A DNA stretch of 64,000 bases from Heligmosomoides polygyrus polygyrus (lineage: Eukaryota > Nematoda > Chromadorea > Rhabditida > Heligmosomidae). Location: NCBI GenBank assembly GCA_947396885.1, contig OX377204.1, forward strand, positions 4,650,001-4,714,000, read 5' to 3'. Numbering within the stretch: the stretch's first letter is position 1; every line of letters begins with the position of its first letter. Position numbers and translations under genes: made by a program. Of the stretch, positions 51,963-62,841 are shown one piece after another. The notes under the pieces are model-generated. The model had not been told where the DNA came from. It did no database searches and saw nothing but the letters and a program-made list of their open reading frames with translations.

Positions 51963-54900
51963 AACACATGCGCCGACGACAGAATTGTACTATTATGAAG
52001 AACCCGAGTACATCCCTACTACGATGTCAGAAGGTTTAGAGGAAACAACCAACCTACTACTCACTAATGCGCCCACGGAAGAAGTCAGCGATCCACCAAC
52101 CATCATCCATCATGGGTCCGTTACTGCTGAGAGCCACCCAGTCCATATGAATGTAACGGTAGTCCACTATCCAACAGCTACGGTGGCCAAAACAACACAT
52201 CGGGTTCGAACGTGGAAACCGATATTGCCCGGGACCCATAAAACGAAACTTACGCAATGGACCAGCAAGCAGAAGCCGAAAACTGAAGTAACGAGGCTGA
52301 AGCCGATAACTGTTGCAACGAAGCATATACCAAGACCTCTTGTAACTACAAGAAAAACGAAGACAACCACACGTACCAGGAAGCCACAAACAACGAAACG
52401 GGCAACAAAGATTGGTGGCACTACCAAGAAAATCTACAAGACGACACAGCACCACGGAGTCCATAAGGTAGTATGTTTACTTATTTATTTTTATTGTTAT
52501 TTTTGATGTACTAAAAGGGGTGCCTCACATGAAAGGAAGAAAAGAAAACTCAGAAACAAAATGCAGCTGCGAAAAAAGACTGAATTACGATTTCAGCAAA
52601 CACGTTTCCAAGCTAGATCCTTAGAAAAAAAGAAGCTGACAGAATGAGCATATAAGACGAAGAACAGTCGGTAGCAGAAAAACGGCGACAAGGCTTTGTA
52701 GGATTTACTTTATCATTAACACGTTGACGGCAATATGAGCCACCGGTGGCTCATAACTTTTCGCGCTATTTTTTGAACTCCTGCCGTCGGTTTTTTAATA
52801 GATGTTTTCTCTGTTCCCCAATTAGTTGTGATAGGAGAAGCTCCAACAGGAATAAGTAAGAAAATTGTCTTTGTTTTCATTAGATATGTGGAATTAAAAA
52901 ACTTTACTGGGAAGGAGATCAATTTTACAATCAATTCAATTCAAGTCAGTACTTTTCACACAAATTTTGCCCAAGGAGGTTATTTGGGGTGCTGATCACG
53001 AAATTGATATCCTTTTTCAAAATTTGGACCGATTACGGTAGGATGCGGTAGGTACGGGTAAGTAGGACTGTCGGAGTCATGGTCACCGATTTCGCCCAAA
53101 CTTCGCCTGTGGGTGTTATTTGGGGTGCTGATCACGAATATGACATCCGTTTTGGTATTACGGTAGATTAAGGTAAGTTACGGTAAGTACGGGTGACTGA
53201 GGCTGTTGCGATTACCTGTACCTACCGTAACCTACCGTACCCCACTGTACCAAAAACGGATGTCAGATTCGTAATCTGCACCCTAAATAAACCCCCCCCC
53301 CCCTCTGGGCTACGTTTGGGGGAAAACGGTGGTCATGACCTCGGCAGCCTTAGTCACCTATACCTACCGTAACCTATCGTAATCGGCCAGAATTACATAA
53401 ACGGATATCAGATTCGTGACCAGCACCCTAAACAATCCCTCTTGTCGAAGTTTGATAGGAAAAAACCCATAAGATAAAAGTGGTCCGCGAGGGACATTAT
53501 GAGCCACCGGTGGCTCATAGCGCGCGCGCGTAAAAACGCGCGCGTTTCCCAGGCGGCTTTCTGCCGCAAAACGCGATTGTCGTCAATGTGTTATGAATGT
53601 TGGATGACATTGGAAATACGAAATTTGATCTTCAGATCCAACAGAAAACAGTTCCAATTTTGTTGTATTGAAATGGTTATTGCGTAATGAGCACAATTAT
53701 TGACCCCCAAGCCCCGAGAATAGCACATCCCGCCCGTCTTCTTTTCTTCTTTAGGTCTCTTCACTCAGATTATAGTGAAAAACTGATTTTACTACATAGA
53801 GCAGTATGAGCGGATTTGGTAGAGAAGAAATTTCAAAACTGCTCCTATGGAGCCTCTACACCCTCTATTTAATGTACGCGGTTTGCTCTCCAAAGTACCC
53901 CTTCTACGTGGCAAGAAACAGATCCTGAGAGCCCCAATTCGAAGTGCTTAATCTGCAGAAACAAAAAATCAGTCAGTATTGGTCGACCATCACTAGCGTT
54001 TAATGTTAATTAACGGCAATAATATTCCCATAATTCCTGTAATCATTTTCCTACAAATATGCCGGCAAAAAAAACGGGGTAAGAGTGACGCACAAGCTCG
54101 TTGAACGAAGCCTTTAAAAGCTTTTCTGGAGACCATCGCATGCTGCGCAAAGTCTGATCTGTGGCTGGTCTTCTAGATCTGAACGCACGTTGTACGACAT
54201 CTGTGACACGTCATCTGAATCCGCATGGATGTTGCATAACGCCTATGGTGAGTCGTGACGAAAGTGTCACTACGACGACCATGACCCTTTTGGACCTCGG
54301 CACCCGTGGTACGACGTCTGTAGCAGTCTTGAGAAACCCGACACACGTCGTACGATATTGAGAGAAAATACTGGTCCTCCCTTACCGTTCCTCTTCACTG
54401 GTCCCCCTTCACTACTCCCCCTTGCTGCCCCTGCCCCTTTACAGGTCACCTCGTTGGACTCCTTACTGGACACGCTTTTCTGGTCTCCCTTTTACTGCCT
54501 CTCCCCCCCCCCCACCCTACTGGTTCCCCGTTACTGCTCCTCTTCCTCTCCTCACTCTCCCCTTCACTAGCCTCCTATTGCTCGTCAAGCGAGGTGCCAA
54601 AGAAATTTGTCTGGCAAGTGAAATTTGTACCATTTCTAAGCCAAACATCGTGACGAGCGCATGGCACAACTTACTTGTTAGACATCTAATATACCGGCAC
54701 TTAATTACACTTTGAAGAAAGCTGCATCACTATAGCTAAAATAGTGCGAGTTTACTAATCGTTCAGATATATAGAATTTTAAGATACACTATACAGCTTT
54801 GCTTGATCTAACGCGGCATGGATATGACAGCTTTTAACAATTTATAGCGTTTTTTGTAGTGAAAAAGAAGACCGATGTCAATCGTTTAGCCTACCTCCAT

Positions 54901-57900
54901 TTCCTGCTTCAGAAAACCATCAAGGACGACGAACTTGCGGCCTTAGTCGAACAGGTTGCTGAAGACGGAGAACGCGCATTTCAGAACTCGGCATCGAGGC
55001 TTAAAAGCGCGTCTCGATCACTGTTCGTCTTTCTGTCATGAGCACCCCTTCTTCACAGAACTTGGCCAATAAGCTTTACATTCAGGACACGTCATCTGAA
55101 ATGGCTCGCGTTTCTTGTGCCCCTCAGCGTGCTTATTGCCTATATCATCTTCGTGCTGATCTATCGTCGCAGACCTCCTCCGAGTATAGGTAAGATACTG
55201 ATATCTGCCTGATCAACTTATTCACATGATTTCTCGCTGGTGTTCTCCTAGTCGGAATGCGTGCATCAGTCCACACGGACGTTAGGTGGAGTGAGGCTAG
55301 GCGAGAGGTTAATGCAGGAAACCGCCCATTCATTCATGTTGTTCGCTACCTATAAAACCAAAATGTGGAGGTATGTATATGCTAATGAGCGATTAGAAAA
55401 AATGACTATAAATCAGATAGATGGAACAGAACGAACTCCTAGCGATCGCAGGCCATGTGGCGTCGTAACTTTCATCTTAACCTATAAAAGTATCTGCAGA
55501 AAACTTCGCAATGTTCCAGACTTTTCTAGAATGTTCTGAAGATTTCAACATAAGTGCTACATAAAGAGACTATACTGATGTATCTACATAACATATCTCC
55601 GTCTACCTTGCCTATTTCACTGTACGATGGCCGAACTGTCTACCCATAGTAGACACGTACTCCTTTACGAGTTTGAATCTGGGCACTCCGCTGCAGAATC
55701 CTATCGAAACTTGTGTCGTGTATTCGGCTCTGAAGCTCCTTCTGTACGGTCGGTGTATAGCTGTTTCGAACGCTTCAGAAGCGGGAACAGGAGTCTTAAA
55801 AATGAGCCTCGCTCTCGTCGACCGACAACGATATCTTTGGACGAACAGAGGAAACTGGCGGAGCAGCATCCATATGAAGGTGCGCGTTGTTTTGATGCTG
55901 CTCTTGGCTGTTCACGGTCCACCGTGGACAATGAATCTCTTGGAATGGTTAAAAAGCTCGGTCAGTGGCTCCCACACGAACTGACCGACGACAACCGGCG
56001 AAGACGTCTGGACATCGCACTCAGCTGCTCTCCCGAAGTCGCACCTTCAACTGGTTGGGCAGCGTCGTCGCAGTAGACGAAAAATGGGTCCTCTACGTCA
56101 ACCACGCTCGCAAACGTGCTTGGTGCCAACGCGATGAAGTGCCGAAATCCTTCGTAAAAGATGAAATTCATGCGAGGAAAGTCATGCTGCAGTTTATGGG
56201 ATCTACCATTTCGAGCTGCTGCCTGACAGCACGACTGTCACTGCCGAGGTCTACGCTACCCAACTGGAGAGAATGGCCGACAAGATGCGCAGGGAACAGC
56301 CCAGGCTCGACAAAGTTCGCTTGCCGCGCGCTCACACCTCGCGAAGACGACTTCTCAGAGAATTCTGGAAGTCGGATGGGAGGTTCTGCCGCATCCACCG
56401 CCAGACAGCCCAGATCTGGCCCCAAGTGACTACCTCCTTTTTCGATCACTTTAGCATCATCTGGAAGGTTGTGAAGATCGTGACCACCTCGGAAATGACC
56501 TCCGAGCTTTTTTCGCCTCCAAGTCGACGGGTTTCTACGCCAGAAGAATTAGAAGTCTTATGCAACGTTGGCGGAGAATAGTCGTTGTTGATGGAAATTA
56601 TTTGGTTCATTAATAAAATGTTGTTAAAAATTGCGTTGTTTTGAAAAAATTGTCGTATTTCTGCCGTTACTTTCTGGACACCCTATACTATGACGTCACT
56701 TCTTGCGGCATCTGACTTCTCCTTGTCATTAGCGAACCATTATATACCATTTTCGCTTCGAACTGGACACTTTTCTGATCAAATTGGAACTCTTTTAAGC
56801 TAACTTTCTTAGATAAGTTTCTTTGAAATTTTCTAGACTACCTGTCTCAATAAGTGTGATAAGTTTATAAAATTTTTATTTCTGGTAAAAAATAGTAAAT
56901 TAAAAATCTCTTTTTTAAGCACAATAAAGAAGTTAGGCTTCAAGCTCATGTTCAGCAATCTCTACTACCCTCAGGGAGGAATTCGTGTGACTTTATAATT
57001 GGATACATCGTCTGCAAAAATCTTACACCTGTCTCCGTCTATTTGCAGTCTTTTGGGATGATCAGAAATGAGAACATTAAACAAGACAGGCGAGAAAACA
57101 CCACCTTGTGGAGGCCCGCTGACGACATCCCTTGTCTGCGAAAAACTCGAATCAATACGGGCTTGTAAAGTTCTACCAATTGAATACTGTTCGATACAGC
57201 TTACTACATTTGGAAATTGAAACTGTCGAATTTTATAAAGCAGCGTATTGGCGATGCTCAACGATTAATGGCGATCGACAGCGCCTTCAGCACTCGAGGT
57301 AGTAGAGGTCGCTGAACACGAATCTGAAGTTTGTTTTTGGAGTATCGATCGCCATCGATCTATATTGATCGAATTATCGATTTTGTGGATGTCACTCAAA
57401 CGGTCCATAACTTCAGCCTTAAAGATAGTCAAGGTGGCTTAAGGGATAAATGTTTCGCATTTATACCTCTGCTACAAGCATTCTAATATCCTCGCCCGGA
57501 TATAATAAAATGAGGGTTCTCTGAGTATTTCATAGCATTCAAAAATGTTGGATTTTTTCAGCATAGCGTTACCATTATAATAGCGGAACAATTATGCGTA
57601 TATTTACAGTTAGTGAGCTCAACATTTTCTAACCAGGGAATGCCGTCAGCTTTCCATTGAACTTTGGATTGACACCTATATCACGTGAAAGAGCTCGAGA
57701 CGCTGATCACAGATATGTCGACCAAATGGATCTCCTATGCGAGTTATGGCCGGCGGAAACCGCCGTGTCTTCCATGTGTTAGGCGCGCTCAATCAGCGTT
57801 GGGCGCAGTATTGCGCGGTAATCAGCGGCTCGGCTATCAGCGCCGCCAGCAGCGGCAGCGGCGCAGTGGTAGAGTGCTCGCTCCAAAGGGTTGGGTTCAT

Positions 57901-60900
57901 TGGTTCGGTACCCGCCTCTGACGGCTTCTTTGCATTTTGTGACCTATCTTCGATGAGGACCTATATTCTCATTTTTAGCACATTTTTGAGCGAACGGCTT
58001 ATGGCGACTTGCATTTACGTCTATTTCAAGACGGAAACGTGTTTCAGGTAAAATGTTTTATTCACGACATGAAGCAAGTCAGAAATTCAAATCAAAACAA
58101 AATAAAAAGTAAAAATAATATCAAAAATCAACATAACTTAATAAACATAATAAATAAAAAGTAAAGGCACTAGTTAAAAGTTTCCACTCCGCCGACACGA
58201 CTTCGGCCGAACAATTGTAGCAACGGCATGGGTGGCTCCGACCGAAACGTGAAAAAACGGATGTCAGATTCGTGATCAGCATCCCAAATAACCCCCTAGA
58301 CGAAGTTTCAGCGAAATTTTTTTTCGACCGAAGTCGTGTCGGTGGAGTCGGAACTTTTAACTAGTGCCTTTACTTTTTATTTATTATGTTTATCAAGTTT
58401 TGTTGATTTTCGATTTTATTTTTACTTTTTATTTTGTTTTGATTTGAATTTCTGACTTGCTTCACGTCATGAATAAAACATTTTACCTGAAACACGCTTC
58501 CGTCTTCAAATAGACGTAAATGCAAGTCGCCATTAGCCGTTTGCTCAAAAATGTGCTAAAAATGAGATTATAGGTCCTCGTCGAAGATAGACCACAAAAT
58601 GCAAGAAACCCGTCAGCGCTGGGAACCGAACCAATGAACCCAATCCTTTGGAGCGAGTACTCTGCCACTGCGCCGCCGCCGCTGCTGACAGCGCTGATAG
58701 CCGAACCGCTGATTTCCGCGCAATACTGCGCCCAACGCTGATTGAGCGCGCCTAACACATGGAAGACATCGCGGCTTCCGCCGGCCATAACTCGCTTAGG
58801 AGATCCATATAGCAAATTCGGTCTACATATCTGTGATCAGCGTCTCGTGCTCTTTCACGTGATATAGGTCTCAGTCCGAAGTTCCATGGGAAGCTGACGG
58901 CATTCCCTGGTAAGTAGCAATCAATATCTCTAGAAGTCTCACCAGTCTCACTTCGTGCCCCTTCTAACTTGCCCCACTCCACGTAGTTAATGTGTTCTGC
59001 CTGCGAAAACCATGACATAGATGGCACAATTGAAAATGAGAAGTCACTATTACGGCGAGACTGTTGAGGAGCCGTCAGTGCGGCCGAGAGGGTAAGCATT
59101 ATGTATATACATAATGAAGGCGCCAAATATGGCGAAAATACACGATGAACAGACAAACAAACAAATAACAAACATTGAAAGACTACCGTTTAAGCATGTT
59201 AGCCAAAAGCGAGTGAATGAAATCGGCAATCAGGGGGCGTATTCATCAACGACTTACATCACTTTTACAGATAAATCACAGCGGAAAACGCAGATAACGC
59301 TGCTTATCGCTCGCGATATCGCTTGACAAACCGCACTATTAGAGATTTCTGCTGTATATTTCTCTGTTAAATTGCTGTAAGTCGTTGATGAACCGGCTCC
59401 AGATGAAGTTTACTAGATTGCGACCACCTCCTAAAAAGAGGCGTCAGAAATTTTATCAACTAAGTGTCTTATAAGTTGCCTACAGTCAGCCTGCTGGTAG
59501 GCTATTTACTGAATAAAAAAGTTCACCCTGATTTATTTAAGGTGATAGTGAGCGCAGTTTTCGTGCTTTCCCTACTCAGCCGAAAAGGACACTAACCATA
59601 TCAGAATTGAAGAGACGGGTACGTTTGCTTCATGCCACCTTTATAAATCTGAGCAAAATGAAAAGAATAATTGTTCCTTGTCCTTAAAGTGACCCGCGTG
59701 GGGAGGAAAGAAGGCTATAGCGAATCAGAGCACCGATCGAACACACGCCAGCCGTGGTCGTAACCGCTCCACTGTAGGTGACACACCCTATCGATGCGGC
59801 TTCATCGGTCTAGCACGGTCCAAATTAACATGCTGGACACATCAGCGACTAGCACAGTGAAGGACTACTTCAAGAAAATAAGCACACAGATCTCAAAAAA
59901 CAGACAAGAGCACCAACTGCCAGCAAAAAAGGGCATTTAAAGGTAGAAATCGTTCTTACCAGGATACTATCTCAACGGTAGGTCGGAACGGCGCAAGTGT
60001 TGTATATGGGCAGAACCGACCCTCCCTGGGAAGTAACAAACTGCAGGTATCTCGACCCCAATACAACTCTGCGCAGAGTTAGGGGCGACGGAAGTCTGGG
60101 GTTAGCGGCATGTTGATTCACGTGCTCCACAGCTGACGGGCGCGCGCGGGATGAGAGCTCGTATCGCGGCTATGCACAGTGCACAGGTGGCGTAGTAGGG
60201 AAGCGCTCGGACTCGTGAGCGAGGGGTCGGGGGTTTGGCTCCCGCAGACTGCGCTTGTTTTGCACTTTTGCAAAATCCATGTTTATCATATAGGTGATCC
60301 ACCTAGGGGTACTTCAAACTACAGATTAGCTAAAATGTTCACTTCTGTGTATCACTTATTTTAATTTTTTTAGTGTGTCACTGCGCTGAGCCGCGATACG
60401 AGCCCTCATCCCGCGCGCGCCCGTCAGCTGTGGAGCACGTGAATCAACAGAGCGCCAACACGCGACTTCCGCCGCCACTAACTCTGCGCAGAGTGGTATT
60501 GTGGTTGAGATACCTGCAGTTTGCTATTTCCAAGGGAGAGGCGGTTCTGCTCATATACAACACTAGCGCCGTTCCGACCTACCGTTGAGATAGTATCCTG
60601 GTTAGTCATCCCTCGATTCTGAGTTATATTATCCTTCTTTGGCATCATTTGACATCGACTCTATAGTGCTTTGAATATTTTAGCAATTACCCACTTTCGA
60701 TGATGGTCAGGGGCCGGATTCATGAACGCGGCCGGAGGTAAATTCTACCCCCACTTACCTCGACGGCCATTTTCCCGCTACTTTCCTCGAACTTACCTCC
60801 GTTTTCTGATTCATGACGGCCAAGGCGAGGGTTTTGCTCCGCGCCCGATTTCTGACCCAATTTGCATGCCTCCGCTGCCCCGCTGGCGTCAGCTAACCAA

Positions 60901-62841
60901 GCAGTCACACTTGTGCTGGGATGTCGCTGCCACCGACACTGGCAGCATCGTATTTAGGGGAAATGAAATGTGAAATGTGGGGTAGGGAGAGGGGGAGGGG
61001 GGGGGGGGGAAGGGGTGGAAACTAGTAGCATAACAGGTAGTAGAGAAACAATGGTAAATGTGGGCTTACATGACTAATAATGGGTGCCATCCACCACAGT
61101 AGCCTCCATAGACAACATATGCCAAGGAAGGCTAAGGTGGCGGACGGGCATAGTCCACCCACGCAAGTCGTAAATTACGAGTTGCGTAGAGGACCTAGGC
61201 CCATGGTGGCCCAAGCCGACCCACAATGCCACTAAAGGAAGCAATTCATTTAAAAATAAGTGGCATTGCGGGCCGCCATAGTCCACAGAGCCCAAAAAAT
61301 CATGGAATGCAAGTCTAATAGAGAAAAACAAAAGGTAAAACAACTCGCCGAAGTGCGGCGAAAGACGTGCGCATGGCGACGGCAACTAGGCGCCCCTGCC
61401 AGGCATTGAATTTGCGGCTGGCGGCCAGCTCAGAGCTGGCTAAGCGCCAGCGGAGGCATGCATAGGGTCAGAAATTGGCCGCGGTGCAAAACCCTCGCCT
61501 TGGAGGTAAATGTTCCCCGACGCGCTGACGGGGTAGCATTTACCTCTACACTTACCTCGGATTTTTCCCGCCGGGCGTTCATGAATCGCGCATAAGTGGG
61601 GAGTGGGGTAAATTTTGCACTTACCAAATATCCGGGCCCAGGAGAATCAGTAAGTCATAAACTTTGTGTTATTCATTACTGACAAGGGAAGGATACTTAG
61701 TGACCATGGGACCTTGAGATGAGACTTATATGATTGGATGCGGCTTCGAACGCTTATTCCAAATATGTGTTCCGTTTCTGCTGTGCGCATCTGTGAAGCC
61801 CTCTAGGTTGACGCAGAGCGAGCCAGTCACAAGAGAGCGAGCTCAAGTAGCGCAGAAACTTCGTTGCCAGGCGAGCAGTGGTGGCGCAAGGGGTGGAGGA
61901 GCGGCGTGTTAGACGGGGCGGTTTACGGCTCGACTCCCCTGTGCTGCAGGGTTTTCGCACTTCATGAAAAAGGTCTGCCACGATCAACCAAAGCTCTCCA
62001 TATCAAACGGCAAAGTTTGGGCGAAATCGGCTACACAATCCCACCACCCATACTCACAAGTAGGTGATCAATGCCTTAAATAACCCCTTAGGCAATTTTT
62101 TACGACGCACGGGTCGGTAAGGACAATCCTGCCGACTTACCTTCCAACCTATGTTCTCACCTGTTGTTGTGTTGGCGTGCCTTTTGGAGGAGCCAACAGC
62201 TGTTATGTTTTGAACATTTCGTAGTGCTATTTCACAACTGCTAGTGTAACGCATTGTTTGTCTCCTCGCCATGTTTTTAGCAACTTTTCATGATAAGTTG
62301 TATCTTCGTGCCAGTATGCAGTTGTCAGTATGAAGACGAGTCCTTTCTGGTGACCTTTCCGTTGCGATTTGACATAGAGAGCTTTGGTTGATCGCGGCAG
62401 ATCTTTTTTAGGATGTGCAAAGATCCTGTAGCATAGAGGAGTTAAACCATAAACCATCCCGTCTCACTACGCCGCTCCTTTACCCCCTGCGCCACCACTG
62501 CTCGCCTGGCAGCGTGGTTTCAATTCTACTTGAGCTCGCTCTCTTGTGATTGGCCCGCGCTGCGTGGACCTAGAGCGCAAAGGAGCCTGCTAGGAAGATG
62601 CAAAGCCCCATGAGCTTGGTCACCTAGTATCCTTCCCTTGTGAGCTATGAATGAAAAGCTTTATCGCTTTTACCACTTTTGATGGGGAAAAATATGTATC
62701 GAACTGTGTTGCTTATGGTGTTTGTTTTAGAATTGGATACGGCGCGCTGTTCCTCGGACTCCTAATTTTGAACAGCTGGACAGGAAGCAATTCAAAGATA
62801 AAGGCCCGCTAGTGCTGACGAAGGAACTAAAAGGAGAAGTG
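51963..62841 (+). CDS. Thr-rich single-pass membrane protein, partial (at least five exons)
   Basis: Exons: 51963-52467 (phase 2 in, 0 out), 54860 to about 55034, 55086-55189, 59542-59618, 62731-62841. The first encodes 168 residues rich in Thr, Lys and Pro (TELYYYEEPEYIPTTMSEGL, VTTRKTKTTTRTRKPQTTKR), like an O-glycosylated or mucin-like ectodomain. The second is helical and charged (KKKTDVNRLAYLHFLLQKTI). The third gives one transmembrane helix, KWLAFLVPLSVLIAYIIFVL, then IYRRRPPPSI. The last two give a basic cytoplasmic tail (RAFPTQPKRTLTISELKRRN, TPNFEQLDRKQFKDKGPLVL). Phases agree from 55086 on. The donor of exon 2 is not canonical, and an exon of phase 0 in, 1 out is missing between 52467 and 54860, so joining the first exon is inference. 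Signal peptide and 3' end are not seen. I recognise no family. Confidence 0.6.
52720..53590. mobile_element. Foldback element R (piggyBac-like TTAA flank) with two 20-bp palindromes
   Basis: CACGTTGACGGCA at the left, preceded by TTAA, is matched by TTGTCGTCAATGTG at the right, followed by TTAT. TTAA targets are typical of piggyBac-class elements. The perfect palindrome ATGAGCCACCGGTGGCTCAT stands near each end (52735-52754, 53499-53518). The interior has repeated GGTGCTGATCACGA and CCTACCGTAACCTACCGTA segments in both orientations. It is in an intron of the Thr-rich gene. Confidence 0.55.
53700..54600. repeat. Inverse relative of the repeat region at 42550-43130
   Basis: CCCCAAGCCCCGAGAA and GCCCGTCTTCTTTTCT near 53706-53760 match in inverse the end of the block at 43060-43130. 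ATCTGAATCCGCATGGATGTTGC and AGAGAAAATACTGGTCC near 54213-54375 match its minisatellite part. It looks like two copies of one repeat in opposite orientation. Confidence 0.5.
55622..56697 (+). pseudogene. Mariner transposase pseudogene, frameshifted
   Basis: The N-terminal frame from 55627 reads MAELSTHSRHVLLYEFESGH and SVRSVYSCFERFRSGNRSLK, the mariner DNA-binding region. The next frame has WLGSVVAVDEKWVLYVNHAR with the first catalytic Asp. A further frame near 56375-56430 gives a PDSPDLAPSDY-type block. At least three frame changes and loss of the second Asp region make it inactive. The right terminus ACTTTCTGGACACCCTATA at 56679-56697 fits a mariner inverted repeat, but no left partner is visible. 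Confidence 0.8.
56760..56930. repeat. AT-rich dispersed repeat family S, copy 3
   Basis: ACTGGACACTTTTCTGATC, AAATTGGAACTCTTTTAAGC and CTGTCTCAATAAGTGTGATA match the copies at 15480 and 21690. Confidence 0.4.
56971..57275 (-). pseudogene. LINE reverse transcriptase fragment (CR1/jockey-like)
   Basis: The minus strand reads LLYKIRQFQFPNVVSCIEQY, SGPPQGGVFSPVLFNVLISD and CKIFADDVSNYKV. The (S)G-PQG-SP-LFN-ISD block and the FADD catalytic box identify an LINE RT palm domain. Only about 95 residues remain, with a stop after RIPP. Confidence 0.75.
57848..57920 (+). other. tRNA-Trp-like module, left arm of K
   Basis: AGCGGCGCAGTGGTAGAGTG gives an A-box, GCTCCAAAG puts CCA at the anticodon position, and TTGGTTCGGTACCCG is a one-mismatch B-box. 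Confidence 0.55.
58613..58700 (-). other. tRNA-Trp-like module, right arm of K
   Basis: The minus strand reads CGGCGCAGTGGCAGAGTAC, GCTCCAAAGG and TTGGTTCGGTTCCCAG. It is the inverted partner of 57848-57920 and points towards it. Confidence 0.55.
59233..59400. mobile_element. MITE, family G copy G2
   Basis: GGGGGCGTATTCATCAACGAC and GTCGTTGATGAACCGGCTCC form the ends. The interior (CACAGCGGAAAACGCAGAT, TTAAATTGCTGTAAG) matches G1 at 21505-21673. Confidence 0.7.
59959..60601. mobile_element. Foldback element L with one central tRNA-like module
   Basis: CCAGGATACTATCTCAACGG at the left and its exact inverse at the right enclose arms that pair through GGTCGGAACGGCG, CTGCAGGTATCTC and CTCATCCCGCGCGCGC. 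The terminal 100 bp also flank mariner transposase remnants at 29885 and 48520, which suggests an origin from a mariner element. Confidence 0.8.
60184..60255 (+). other. tRNA-like module in the loop of L
   Basis: AGGTGGCGTAGTAGGGAAGCG (A-box), CGGACTCGTGAGCG (possible CGT anticodon) and GGGGGTTTGGCTCCC (degenerate B-box). The T-stem GGGG/TCCC pairs. Confidence 0.4.
60710..61640. mobile_element. Foldback element, family G-like copy G4
   Basis: GGGGCCGGATTCATGAACG at the left has a looser inverse near CGTTCATGAATCGCG..CCGGGCCC at the right. Inner arms share GAGGTAAAT..CCCCGACGC / GGTAAATTCTACCCC-type sequence, GGCGAGGGTTTTGC and ATGCCACTAAAGGAAG / TAAGTGGCATTGCGG. A 14-base G run is at about 60996-61010. 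Confidence 0.6.
61871..61950 (+). other. tRNA-Asn-like module, left arm of M
   Basis: AGTGGTGGCGCAAGGGGTGG (A-box region), GCGTGTTAGACG (GTT at the anticodon position) and ACGGCTCGACTCCCC (B-box). Confidence 0.45.
62433..62512 (-). other. tRNA-Asn-like module, right arm of M (degenerate)
   Basis: The minus strand reads AGTGGTGGCGCAGGGGGTAA and a degenerate B-box ATGGTTTAACTCCTC. It is the inverted partner of 61871-61950. Confidence 0.4.

Larger units (their letters stand above)
57632..58912. mobile_element. Foldback element K with two convergent tRNA-Trp-like modules
   Basis: CCAGGGAATGCCGTCAGCTT at the left is matched by the inverse ending CATTCCCTGG at the right. The arms pair over more than 400 bp, including ACCTATATCACGTGAAAGAG, AATCAGCGTTGGGCGCAGTA and GTCTATTT(C/G)AAGACGGAA. 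It turns around 58200-58330. No transposase is visible. It lies in an intron of the Thr-rich gene. Confidence 0.85.
61671..62653. mobile_element. Foldback element M with two convergent tRNA-Asn-like modules
   Basis: ATTCATTACTGACAAGGGAAGG at the left is matched by CCTTCCCTTGTGAGCTATGAAT at the right. The arms share AGAGAGCGAGCTCAAGTAG, GGCGAGCAGTGGTGGCGCA and CGATCAACCAAAGCTCTC. It lies in the last visible intron of the Thr-rich gene and ends 78 bp before the next exon. Confidence 0.8.

Noticed and set aside
10060..62512. Functional tRNA genes
   Set aside because: A- and B-boxes are present at many places, but acceptor stems do not pair and all copies lie in repeats or palindromes; they are listed as tRNA-like modules.
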